Of a stretch of 64,000 bases of DNA, positions 44,978 to 52,531 are shown piece by piece. Location: the NCBI RefSeq assembly GCF_024643285.1, contig NZ_JAMSLW010000001.1, forward strand, positions 491,238 to 555,237. Reading direction: 5' to 3'. Source of the stretch: Parapedobacter lycopersici. Lineage in GTDB: Bacteria > Bacteroidota > Bacteroidia > Sphingobacteriales > Sphingobacteriaceae. The position numbers and the translations under genes are program-made. The notes below the pieces were generated by a model that saw only the letters and a program-made list of their open reading frames with translations, had not been told where the DNA came from and did not search any database. The first letter of the stretch is position 1. Every line of letters starts with the position of its first letter.

Positions 44978-45994
44978 ATGACTCGAAACCAATCTATTAT
45001 AGCAGATATAAAAGCCATCATTGCCCAATCAAGGCACAATGCTATTCGTGCGGTAGACCATCAGCGAACGTTGATGTATTGGCATATCGGTAAACGTATC
45101 TTTGAAGAAGAACAAGAGGGAAAAGACCGTGCGGATTATGGGACTTTCCTTATCAAATACCTTTCAGAACAACTGCAACCTGAATTTGGAAGCGGCTTTT
45201 CTGTAAGGCAAATCAACCTGTATCGTCAATTTTACAGGACATTTCCAATTGTGCACGCACTGCATGCACAATTGAGCTGGACACAGTATAAGTTGTTATT
45301 GAGTGTTGACAGTCAGAATAAAAGAGAATTCTATATCGCCGAAACCATTAAAAACAATTGGACTTCACGGCAGCTGGAAAGACAGGTGTACAGCAACTTG
45401 TATGAGCGGCTTTTGCTGAGCAACGACAAGGAAAGTGTATTGGCAGTTGCGAAAAAAGAGAAGCAACCATTCGATGCCAAAGAAATCATCAAAGACCCCA
45501 TGTTCTTGGAGTTTTTGGAGTTGAAACGGGAAGCATCTTATTATGAAAGAGATTTAGAAAATGCCATTATAACACATTTGCAGGATTTTTTGTTAGAGTT
45601 GGGCAATGGTTTTTCGTTTGTAGCAAGGCAAAAAAGAATACATATTGAGGGCGATGAGTTTTTTTCGGATTTGGTGTTTTACAACCGGTTGTTGCAATGC
45701 TTTGTGATTATAGAAATCAAAACAACCAAGCTGACACACCAGGACATCGGGCAACTCCAAATGTATGTGAACTACTACGACCGCATTGAAAAGCTGCCAC
45801 ACGAAAACCCTACAATCGGGATTTTACTTTGTGCCAATAAAAATGATGCTGTTGTACGCTTCACATTACCCGAAAGCCAAAAACAAATCATTGCAAGTCA
45901 GTACCAACTTTATTTGCCAACTGAACAACAATTATTGGAAGAAATGAGCAAGGAGTTAGAAAGTTTTATAGATAGAGAAAACGGAAGTTTATAG
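44978..45994 (+). CDS. YhcG/DUF1016-family PDDEXK nuclease-like protein
   Basis: 338-residue protein. The N-terminal DUF1016 helical domain (about 8-165) has TLMYWHIGKRIFEEEQ, GFSVRQINLYRQFYRTFP and LSWTQYKLLLSV. The C-terminal domain (about 175-330) has a PDDEXK nuclease core: Glu194 region, Asp231 (FFSDLVFYN) and Glu246-x-Lys248 (IIEIKTTKL), then the DIGQLQMYVNYYD helix. The family is widespread on mobile or accessory DNA and is suspected to be a nuclease in defence or restriction-related processes, though its exact role is not settled. Base composition is more AT-rich than surrounding genes, and it sits behind a tRNA, suggesting horizontal acquisition. Confidence 0.9.
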   Translation: MTRNQSIIADIKAIIAQSRHNAIRAVDHQRTLMYWHIGKRIFEEEQEGKDRADYGTFLIKYLSEQLQPEFGSGFSVRQINLYRQFYRTFPIVHALHAQLSWTQYKLLLSVDSQNKREFYIAETIKNNWTSRQLERQVYSNLYERLLLSNDKESVLAVAKKEKQPFDAKEIIKDPMFLEFLELKREASYYERDLENAIITHLQDFLLELGNGFSFVARQKRIHIEGDEFFSDLVFYNRLLQCFVIIEIKTTKLTHQDIGQLQMYVNYYDRIEKLPHENPTIGILLCANKNDAVVRFTLPESQKQIIASQYQLYLPTEQQLLEEMSKELESFIDRENGSL

Positions 45995-46097
45995 GGGTTT
46001 TTTCATTCACAAATTCTTCTAAAATACGGCTATGGTTAATCCAACAGCATTAGGGGCGTATTGGATGTAATATATCAATTATTTGTCGGCTTCACCT

Positions 46098-46637
46098 TTA
46101 AGCGGGCGAAGTAACCCACGATTCCTTGCTGATCTGATACACAAAATTCGTTTGTGGCACTCCCGTAGCAGAAATCAGTTCCAACTCTCCGATCTTTTCT
46201 GCTCCAATGCGACTGACGGCTATCTGGGAACGGATATTAGCTGCCCCGACATGAAAATACACCTTGGATACAAATTGGAAAATGTAGTCCAGCATCGTGC
46301 CTTTTACCAAGCGGTTGATACCTTTACCCCAATATGATGTAGCATAAAATGTATACCCTATTAAAATACTGTTTTCCTGTGGATTATAATTATAAAAACG
46401 AGTGCTTCCAATGACTTTTCCTGTGACTTTATCCACCAGTTTGAATGCACCATTGCTTTGCATTGCGCCGACAAAGAACAACCTGAATACTTTCTGTTTC
46501 CAGCGGTCGTTATTGGGATGCTGTTCCCATATCTCAGGGTCTGCCGCTACAGCATAAAGCGATTCAAAATCCGCTTCTTGCAATGGATAAAGAATTATCC
46601 TTTCATTTTCCAGTAGGGGTTGAATGTCGAAGTTCAT
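46098..46637 (-). CDS. GNAT-family N-acetyltransferase (RimJ/RimL type)
   Basis: 179-residue acetyltransferase. The ATG at 46637 is chosen over an in-frame TTG two codons earlier. The N-terminal LENERIILYPLQEADFESLYAVAADPEIWEQHP is the RimJ/RimL-type beginning; the acetyl-CoA-binding region is ATSYWGKGINRLVKGTMLDYIF, with a somewhat degenerate Q/RxxGxG/A motif (YWGKGIN). NIRSQIAVSRIGAEKIGEL forms the last conserved helix. It may acetylate a protein N-terminus or a small molecule; the substrate is unknown. A TAACTTTG element lies upstream on the minus strand (46680-46673). Lies in the AT-richer patch after tRNA-Ser. Confidence 0.88.
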   Translation of the reverse strand: MNFDIQPLLENERIILYPLQEADFESLYAVAADPEIWEQHPNNDRWKQKVFRLFFVGAMQSNGAFKLVDKVTGKVIGSTRFYNYNPQENSILIGYTFYATSYWGKGINRLVKGTMLDYIFQFVSKVYFHVGAANIRSQIAVSRIGAEKIGELELISATGVPQTNFVYQISKESWVTSPA

Positions 46638-46792
46638 GTACAAAAATCAATTAAGCCGGTTTCTTTCTATATCAAAGTTACTTTAATTCAACGGATGTCG
46701 GTAATCCGGGACAATCTAAATCTATCAACTAATTACTCCCCTATCCGAACATTTTGCCCATTGCATTGTTTCTTTTAATAAAGGATAAAACC

Positions 46793-47092
46793 ATGGATAA
46801 ATTGAAAAAATTTGAGTTGATGGAAAAAATTGTCCGCGAATTGGAGGATTTGAAACGCAGTCAACAGGCATTGTTAGAAAAGATAGGAAAAATTGAAGTG
46901 GATAACATCGAATTGAGTGATAACCGGCTTGAAAAGGTATTACCTGATATTTATCAGCGCACAGCTGATAACCTGGACGCTGTTAATGAAATACTGGAAT
47001 CGTTTGCGCAGCAAACAGACAACTTCGCAGACAAAAATAATGTGGAGCAGCTAAAGCAGCAACAGGAGCTTAATAAGTCCCGGAATGATTGA
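46793..47092 (+). CDS. Small coiled-coil protein of unknown function
   Basis: 99 residues from the ATG at 46793 (an in-frame TTG at 46754 is unlikely). Almost entirely charged helix with heptad-like spacing (MEKIVRELEDLKRSQQALLEKIGKI), a turn at DNRLEKVLPDIYQR, then a second helix and a Gln-rich tail (VEQLKQQQELNKSRND). No Cys and no membrane segment. No family is recognised. A strong bidirectional terminator follows at 47143. The conservation of a clear gene end and start suggests a real gene. Confidence 0.6.
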   Translation: MDKLKKFELMEKIVRELEDLKRSQQALLEKIGKIEVDNIELSDNRLEKVLPDIYQRTADNLDAVNEILESFAQQTDNFADKNNVEQLKQQQELNKSRND

Positions 47093-47142
47093 TCGTCCAA
47101 GCGCGATTACTGCAACGGCTGACCGCGGAAATGCGACTTATA

Positions 47143-47178
47143 AAAAAGGTCCGAGCCAGCGGTGGTTCGGACCTTTTT
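47143..47178. terminator. Bidirectional intrinsic terminator
   Basis: 12-bp stem AAAAAGGTCCGA (47143-47154)/TCGGACCTTTTT (47167-47178) with a 12-nt loop. It ends the coiled-coil gene on the plus strand and could stop minus-strand transcripts. The spacer 47179-47374 beyond it shows no gene. Confidence 0.85.
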
Positions 47179-47374
47179 AAGTTTATAATTAGTTGGTTTG
47201 CGCCATAAATGTATGGATAATAACATGACATTGTCAAATAATTTATTCAAAAAAGTCATTATTTTTTACCAAATAACCATAAACACCTATAAATCAACAC
47301 CAACAAGTCCGACTGCAGTAGACCTTCTTCAAAACTGATCCGCTTATAGAAATGCGAAACAGCATCCGGATCCG

Positions 47375-48277
47375 TTATTCTTTCCCTGATGTTCCTATGG
47401 TTCGCGGATAAAAGTACAACACGGCATCCATGCCAAGCGCTTTTTCGCTGAGGGTAAAATACCCGTTGCGCTGACGATCAAAGGTAATTGCTTCGCCCTG
47501 GGGTTCGGGATCGTAAGGCAACCGTATTGCGGGTCGGCTCAGCATGGCGCATACTGACTCCCCCGCGTTCCGCCGCCAGTAAAATACGTTAAGCAGATTT
47601 TTGGCAATGAATTCACTTCCATCCCGTTGGATATCGGCCCCGGTAAAAAAAGTATACGGCAGTGTATGTACTCTGGTCAGCGTCAGGGTATCCTGGGACA
47701 TGTCTGGCAGTAAGGTTCGATATACCCCAATTGCTAATTCGCGTTTACTGATCAAGTATAACGCCTCATCCACCGGATCGTAAAACAGCGACTCTGCATC
47801 GCGCGGACCGTCTTCGTAGGTTAACACAAACGATCGGATTGCGGTTCTGGCAATCGTATCCACCCTCGATTTGTCAACCGCCATAGGTTCTTCCAATAGG
47901 TGAACCTTTACATGGTCCCGGCGGCCATGGTTATCGCCGATATCCCCTATCAGCAGATAAGAACGGCCATCACGATTCATCCATGCGATGTCTTCCCAGT
48001 CATATGCCTGTATCCCTTGAAGATAAAACGTAGACTTATGTACCCCTACGCTGTCGATAAGAAAAATTCTTGCGCTATCGCCACTGTCATTGTGCACCCA
48101 GAAATGGCCGGGAAATGCCGTTGACTCCACAATGCCTGAAACTTCATGCATTTCGGGGTGGGTGATTTTTCCACGGCTCACGCGGCCGGAAAACACATCG
48201 GCCCCGGTCTGGCCAATCGCCAGATCGGTGATCATGCAGCAGATCAAAATACCTATGAGTTGCTTCGTAAATACCAT
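47375..48277 (-). CDS. Secreted protein of unknown function, probable beta-propeller
   Basis: 300 residues with an N-terminal signal peptide (about 1-22, MVFTKQLIGILICC...IGQ). The rest has repeated short strand-turn patterns: VSGIVESTAFPGHFWVHNDSGDSARIFLID, YDWEDIAWMNRDGRSYLLIGDIGDN, PRDAESLFYDPVDEALYLISKR and PQGEAITFDRQRNGYFTLSE. These DxE/DWED, GDIGDN and EA(I/L) motifs recur around acidic residues and suggest a calcium- or metal-binding beta-propeller, perhaps related to phytase-like or esterase-like propellers, but I cannot name the family. It is divergent from the persulfide dioxygenase gene. Confidence 0.7.
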   Translation of the reverse strand: MVFTKQLIGILICCMITDLAIGQTGADVFSGRVSRGKITHPEMHEVSGIVESTAFPGHFWVHNDSGDSARIFLIDSVGVHKSTFYLQGIQAYDWEDIAWMNRDGRSYLLIGDIGDNHGRRDHVKVHLLEEPMAVDKSRVDTIARTAIRSFVLTYEDGPRDAESLFYDPVDEALYLISKRELAIGVYRTLLPDMSQDTLTLTRVHTLPYTFFTGADIQRDGSEFIAKNLLNVFYWRRNAGESVCAMLSRPAIRLPYDPEPQGEAITFDRQRNGYFTLSEKALGMDAVLYFYPRTIGTSGKE

Positions 48278-48349
48278 ATGGCGTTAAAATACAAATTTTA
48301 CATGGATGCCTTCCGATGCCCGTCTGATTTTCGCACAAAACATTTTTTC

Positions 48350-48357
48350 TATCTTTG
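48350..48357 (+). promoter_or_regulatory. Candidate -7 element for the persulfide dioxygenase operon
   Basis: TATCTTTG, predicting a start near 48361 and a leader of about 14 nt to the ATG at 48375. An upstream TTTTCG is close to, but not, the TTG element. It rules against longer in-frame starts at 48306. Confidence 0.4.
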
Positions 48358-48374
48358 TTGCAGAAGCCGAAGGT

Positions 48375-49718
48375 ATGCAGATACACCAATTTTACGATGA
48401 AGGATTAGCCCATGCGTCTTATGCGATCATAAGTAAACAGCAGGTCGTGCTGATTGATCCTGCACGCAACCCGCAACCCTATCTGGATTTTGCCAGGGAA
48501 TATGATGCGCAGATCATCGCGATCATAGAAACACATCCACATGCTGATTTCGTAAGTTCCCATCTGGAATTGCATCAAGTAACCGGGGCACCTATTTATA
48601 TCAGTCGCCTGTTACGTGCTGCCTACCCAAACCGATCATTTGATACAGACGTTCTCATCCAATGCGGTTCGGTATCGTTCCGTGCAATTGATACACCCGG
48701 ACATTCACCCGACAGTCTGTGTGTTTTATTACTGGATGAATCCGGTAAGCCGAATGCGGTATTTACCGGCGACACGCTATTTGTGGGTGACGTGGGACGG
48801 CCGGACCTTCGTGAAGACGCCGGCAAAAACCCCGAAAAGGCCATAGAATTCGCTAAGGCCCTGTATCATTCCCTCCATCAGCAGCTCGCTAAATTGCCCT
48901 CCGGTGTCATCGTATACCCGGCCCATGGACCGGGGTCGCTCTGCGGGAAAAATATGGGAAGCGAACTGCAAAGTACCATCGGCCGGGAATTCCGCGAAAA
49001 TTATGCGCTACAGCCGATGACGGCAGCTGAATTTGTTGCCCTGACCCTGAAGGAACAGCCTTTCGTACCCCGGTATTTTGCATATGATGTAGCATTGAAT
49101 GAAAAGGGAGCCCCGCCATTTCAGGCAAGTATTGACGCCGTGCGCATTGTTGATGATGTACCACTCGCCGTAAAAGATATCGTGATCGATGGTAGGCCAC
49201 AGGCACAGTTTAAAGCCGGACACTATCCCGGGGCTATTAATATTCCGGACGGCACCAAGTTTGAAACCTGGCTTGGCTCGGTCGTAGCACCGGAAGAATC
49301 ATTCTACCTATGTGCAGGCGACCCGGAAGCCCTGGCAATACTATTGGAGAAGTCGGCAAAAATAGGTTATGAAAGCAAAATCTGCAGTGCCGTAATTACC
49401 TGTGGTGGTCCGGTTGTATCGGCAGGTTTCGACCCAGATACATTTAAACATGCCTCCGGGGATTACACGATCGTAGATATCCGGAATCCCGGGGAAAAGA
49501 CCGGCCACGGAGGGGGTGGTTTTTCAGGCTCTATCCCGATCCCACTGTACGAACTGCGGGAACGTGTTGGGGAAATTCCAACCGATAAACCGATCGTGGT
49601 ACATTGCGCCGGAGGTTATCGTTCAGCCATTGGCGCTAGCATCGTGGCAGGTATCGTGAAAAGTGTTCCTGTTTTCGATATGGGAACACATATCCAACAC
49701 CTTTCAACGATAAGTTAA
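48375..49718 (+). CDS. CstB-like persulfide dioxygenase-rhodanese fusion
   Basis: 447 residues in three parts. (1) Metallo-beta-lactamase domain (about 1-235) of the persulfide dioxygenase type: ETHPHADF (His54, His56, Asp58), His110 (DTPGHSPDS), Asp133 (FTGDTLFVGDVGRPDL) and His184 (YPAHGPGS). (2) A rhodanese-homology domain (about 255-345) with Cys313 in YLCAGDPEAL rather than a standard loop, so probably not a normal sulfurtransferase. (3) A C-terminal rhodanese domain (about 350-447) with VVHCAGGYRSAIG and active Cys411. The same order is known from CstB of Staphylococcus aureus, which oxidises persulfides to sulfite/thiosulfate. The stop overlaps by one base the start of an exported rhodanese gene. 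Confidence 0.85.
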   Translation: MQIHQFYDEGLAHASYAIISKQQVVLIDPARNPQPYLDFAREYDAQIIAIIETHPHADFVSSHLELHQVTGAPIYISRLLRAAYPNRSFDTDVLIQCGSVSFRAIDTPGHSPDSLCVLLLDESGKPNAVFTGDTLFVGDVGRPDLREDAGKNPEKAIEFAKALYHSLHQQLAKLPSGVIVYPAHGPGSLCGKNMGSELQSTIGREFRENYALQPMTAAEFVALTLKEQPFVPRYFAYDVALNEKGAPPFQASIDAVRIVDDVPLAVKDIVIDGRPQAQFKAGHYPGAINIPDGTKFETWLGSVVAPEESFYLCAGDPEALAILLEKSAKIGYESKICSAVITCGGPVVSAGFDPDTFKHASGDYTIVDIRNPGEKTGHGGGGFSGSIPIPLYELRERVGEIPTDKPIVVHCAGGYRSAIGASIVAGIVKSVPVFDMGTHIQHLSTIS

Positions 49719-50218
49719 TGCTGGGAATTATAAGTATCTTCTGGTTGGTGTTGGCGGGTTTGCAGGAACAAGGGCCCACGCGTAATCCCGAATATGCGGC
49801 TCGGCTGAACAGCATCTATCGGCACAGCGTACCCACTATCACCGTGAATGAACTCAAAGAAGCAATGAAGGACGGTGCAGTGGTGCTGGATGCCCGGGAA
49901 GCGGATGAGTTTGAAGTAAGCCATATCCGGCATTCCAGGCATGTGGGATACATCTGGTTCGATATGCGGAACGTATACGATATTCCGAAAACAGATACGA
50001 TTGTCGTTTATTGCGCAATAGGGAACCGGAGCGAACGCATTGGTGAAAAGCTAAAAAAAGCGGGATACCAGCACGTGTTCAATCTCTTCGGCGGATTGTA
50101 TGAGTGGGTAAACAGGCGAAATCCGGTATACAATAACGAAGATATACAGACCACTGAAATCCATGGCTACGACAAAAACTGGGCCCGATGGCTTGAAAAC
50201 GGATCGGCAGTATACTAA
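49718..50218 (+). CDS. Exported or membrane-anchored rhodanese-like sulfurtransferase
   Basis: 166 residues. A hydrophobic N-terminus (MLGIISIFWLVLAG) acts as a signal peptide or anchor and places the domain outside the cytoplasm. The single rhodanese domain (about 38-140) has VVLDAREADEFEVSHI and the active loop YCAIGNRSER with Cys99. The C-terminal 40 residues (NPVYNNEDIQTTEIHGYDKNWARWLENG) are an extension without a known match. Start and stop of the neighbouring genes overlap as TAATG, so it is translationally coupled to the persulfide dioxygenase fusion. It may trap or pass sulfane sulfur at the cell surface. Confidence 0.85.
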   Translation: MLGIISIFWLVLAGLQEQGPTRNPEYAARLNSIYRHSVPTITVNELKEAMKDGAVVLDAREADEFEVSHIRHSRHVGYIWFDMRNVYDIPKTDTIVVYCAIGNRSERIGEKLKKAGYQHVFNLFGGLYEWVNRRNPVYNNEDIQTTEIHGYDKNWARWLENGSAVY

Positions 50219-50230
50219 AAAGCTACACGA

Positions 50231-51184
50231 CTAAATCATCACATGCGCCTTGGCGGCAAGGTACCGTTCTGCTTCCAGGGCAGCCATGCATCCCGTACCT
50301 GCTGCCGTTACGGCTTGCCTGTAAACATGGTCCTGTACGTCTCCACATGCAAATACACCGGCAATGTTTGTCTGCGTACTGTCTGGTTTAGTAATAAGAT
50401 AACCATTTGCATCCATATCCAGGATCCCCTCAAATAGTTCCGTATTGGGTTTATGGCCAATTGCCACAAAAAAGCCGGTTATCGGGAGTTGCTTTTCTTC
50501 ACCTGTTTGATTGTTTGACACCGCCACCGCAGTCACGTTCTGCCCATCGCCCAGAATTTCCCGGGCCTCTGTGTTATAGTGAATTTCAATGTTGGGCGTA
50601 CTGAGCACGCGGTGCTGCATTGCTTTTGATGCCCGGAATTCATCGCGGCGCACGAGCATATGCACTTTATTGGCCAGTTTAGCCAGGTAAGAAGCTTCTT
50701 CGGCTGCAGTATCACCTGCCCCAACGATAGCGACATCCTGTCCACGGAAGAAAAAACCATCACACACTGCGCAGGCCGAAACGCCAAATCCATTATATTT
50801 CTGTTCGCTATCCAATCCCAGCCATTTTGCCGTTGCACCGGTGGCAATAACCACCGTTTCAGCCGTTATCGTCTTTTCACCGTCTACAACAATCCGGTGT
50901 ACATCACCTGAAAAATCAACCGATGTGATGTAGCCGAAGCGTACCTGTGTACCGAAACGTTCGGCCTGCTTCTTGAAATCTTCCATCATCTGCGGACCTA
51001 GTATGCCATCGGGATAACCGGGAAAGTTTTCTACATCAGTCGTCTGTGTCAGCTGTCCGCCGGGTACGATACCTGTATACATCACGGGCTTAAGATCAGC
51101 CCGCGCAGCATAAATGGCGGCTGTATAACCAGCCGGTCCGGAACCGATAATCAGACATTTTACGTGTTCAATTTCTTGCGACAT
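50231..51184 (-). CDS. trxB: Thioredoxin reductase
   Basis: 317-residue FAD/NADPH flavoenzyme that reduces thioredoxin. FAD motif IIGSGPAGYTAAIYAARA (about 12-29), redox pair CAVC (Cys138, Cys141) in SACAVCDGFFFRG, the NADPH motif VGAGDTAAEEA, and the C-terminal GVFACGDVQDHVYRQAVTAAGTGCMAALEAERYL are intact. It ends 12 bp from the convergent rhodanese gene. Physical proximity to sulfur-oxidation genes is suggestive (thiol redox) but not proof of a link. Confidence 0.97.
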   Translation of the reverse strand: MSQEIEHVKCLIIGSGPAGYTAAIYAARADLKPVMYTGIVPGGQLTQTTDVENFPGYPDGILGPQMMEDFKKQAERFGTQVRFGYITSVDFSGDVHRIVVDGEKTITAETVVIATGATAKWLGLDSEQKYNGFGVSACAVCDGFFFRGQDVAIVGAGDTAAEEASYLAKLANKVHMLVRRDEFRASKAMQHRVLSTPNIEIHYNTEAREILGDGQNVTAVAVSNNQTGEEKQLPITGFFVAIGHKPNTELFEGILDMDANGYLITKPDSTQTNIAGVFACGDVQDHVYRQAVTAAGTGCMAALEAERYLAAKAHVMI

Positions 51185-51200
51185 TTGATTTTTTTTAATG

Positions 51201-51231
51201 CAAAAATACGGTGTTAATGCATGCCATTCAA
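51201..51231 (-). promoter_or_regulatory. Bacteroidota-type promoter for trxB
   Basis: On the minus strand TTG (51231-51229), 20 nt, TATTTTTG (51208-51201). Predicted start near 51197; leader about 12 nt to the ATG at 51184. Confidence 0.6.
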
Positions 51232-51296
51232 TAACCTTTTGTCAGGCTGCCGTAAGTATTGGAGTCCACCCCACCACTTGCAACACCCGACCGGTT

Positions 51297-52274
51297 TTAT
51301 TTTTTGAATTTTTCCTGAAGATTTTTAAGCATATCTTCCGTAATTGGTCCGGATTTCCGCTTAGGCTGGGGCGTACGGTTACCTTCAGGCCGGTTCGTAC
51401 CAGTAGTGGAAGCCTGCTGGGGCTTGGCAGCAGACGCTGCTTTGGGCGCTGCGGCACGCTGCTCCTTCTGCTTTGCCCTGAACCGCGCCCACACCCGATC
51501 CAGGCATTTTTTGGTATATAGTGGAAAATCACCTTGTTTCATCCACGAATAATAACTGGGTTCAATTGCAAAAACCTCTTCTACCAAACGTCCCTTGTGT
51601 TTGCCAAAACTAAAGATCTCCTCCCCGTTCTCATTGAACACCATCCGTCCGGCAAAATCCACTGGCCGGTTCAGGTTAGTGAACTGATGCAAGGCTTGTA
51701 CGTCATTGACCACCGGTACTGATTTTTTACCGGACTTATCTTCCCATTCAACATTCTGATATCTGTCCAACTGCGATTTAAGCACCTCATACGTTGCCCT
51801 TACATCAGCTTCGGCGCTGTGTGCATTATCCAGGCTGTTATCGCAATAAAACCGGTAAGCTGCTTTAAGTGTACGCTGCTCCATCTGATGAAAGATATTC
51901 TGCACGTCGACAAAATGGCGGCCATCCAACGTAAAATCCACATCGGCCCGTATAAATTCCTCCATCAGCATCGGGATATCAAATTTGTTTGAATTATATC
52001 CTGCCAAATCGGCGTCACCGATAAATTCAGCAATTTCAACAGCCACATCTTTAAACACGGGAGCGTCCACTACATCGTTATCGTAAATACCATGGAAGAG
52101 TGAGGATTCCACCGGAATTGGCATTTGTGGGTTAAGTTTAAGTGTTTTTATTTCCTCACTGCCGTCCGGAAGTACCTTCAATATAGAAATTTCCACAATC
52201 CGGTCGGCGGATACATTCACACCCGTTGTTTCCAGGTCAAAAAAAGCCAGGGGGCGTTTCAAATTCAGATTCAT
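51297..52274 (-). CDS. DnaQ-like 3'-5' exonuclease
   Basis: 325-residue DEDDh exonuclease. The first acidic pair is FFDLETTG (Asp13, Glu15); later AGYNSKFDIPMLMEEF and HSAEADVRATYEVLK give the other acidic residues and the His. After about residue 215 comes FSFGKHKGRLVEEVF...YYSWMKQGDFP, a C-terminal domain resembling the DUF3820/ExoX C-terminal type. The Lys/Ala/Gln-rich tail (AKQKEQRAAAPKAASAAKPQQ) is low complexity. Probably repair or proofreading. A 43-residue membrane-protein gene lies 63 bp upstream on the same strand. Confidence 0.92.
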   Translation of the reverse strand: MNLNLKRPLAFFDLETTGVNVSADRIVEISILKVLPDGSEEIKTLKLNPQMPIPVESSLFHGIYDNDVVDAPVFKDVAVEIAEFIGDADLAGYNSNKFDIPMLMEEFIRADVDFTLDGRHFVDVQNIFHQMEQRTLKAAYRFYCDNSLDNAHSAEADVRATYEVLKSQLDRYQNVEWEDKSGKKSVPVVNDVQALHQFTNLNRPVDFAGRMVFNENGEEIFSFGKHKGRLVEEVFAIEPSYYSWMKQGDFPLYTKKCLDRVWARFRAKQKEQRAAAPKAASAAKPQQASTTGTNRPEGNRTPQPKRKSGPITEDMLKNLQEKFKK

Positions 52275-52337
52275 GCTATTAATTTTTCGCGGGATGCGTT
52301 TAGGGATGGCCTATTTAATAATTCGTAATATTTGTGG

Positions 52338-52469
52338 TTAGCTAAAGATGATGATACCTAATAAAATCCCCACAATCATAATGATATACAGCAACAACTC
52401 ATTTTTGGCAAAGTGCTTATACTTCGTCCAGAAACTGTAATCTTCTTTCTCATCATGATTAAATTCCAT
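52338..52469 (-). CDS. 43-residue single-span membrane protein
   Basis: A short gene in the gap between the exonuclease and the histone-deacetylase-like gene. It reads from the ATG at 52469 with a charged N-terminal half (MEFNHDEKEDYSFWTKYKHF) and a hydrophobic C-terminal half (ELLLYIIMIVGILLGIIIFS) predicted to be one membrane helix. The charge and hydrophobicity pattern, and a TACCTTTG element ending 5 nt before the ATG, argue for a real gene. Function unknown. Confidence 0.6.
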   Translation of the reverse strand: MEFNHDEKEDYSFWTKYKHFAKNELLLYIIMIVGILLGIIIFS

Positions 52470-52474
52470 TGGCA

Positions 52475-52482
52475 CAAAGGTA
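52475..52482 (-). promoter_or_regulatory. -7 element against the start of the 43-residue protein gene
   Basis: TACCTTTG on the minus strand (52482-52475), 5 nt before the ATG at 52469, so the transcript would be leaderless or nearly so. A matching TTG at -33 was not found. Confidence 0.35.
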
Positions 52483-52531
52483 AGGATTATTTCCCGGTTT
52501 GCTATCTTCGCAACAGTTAAAACGGCCCGTT

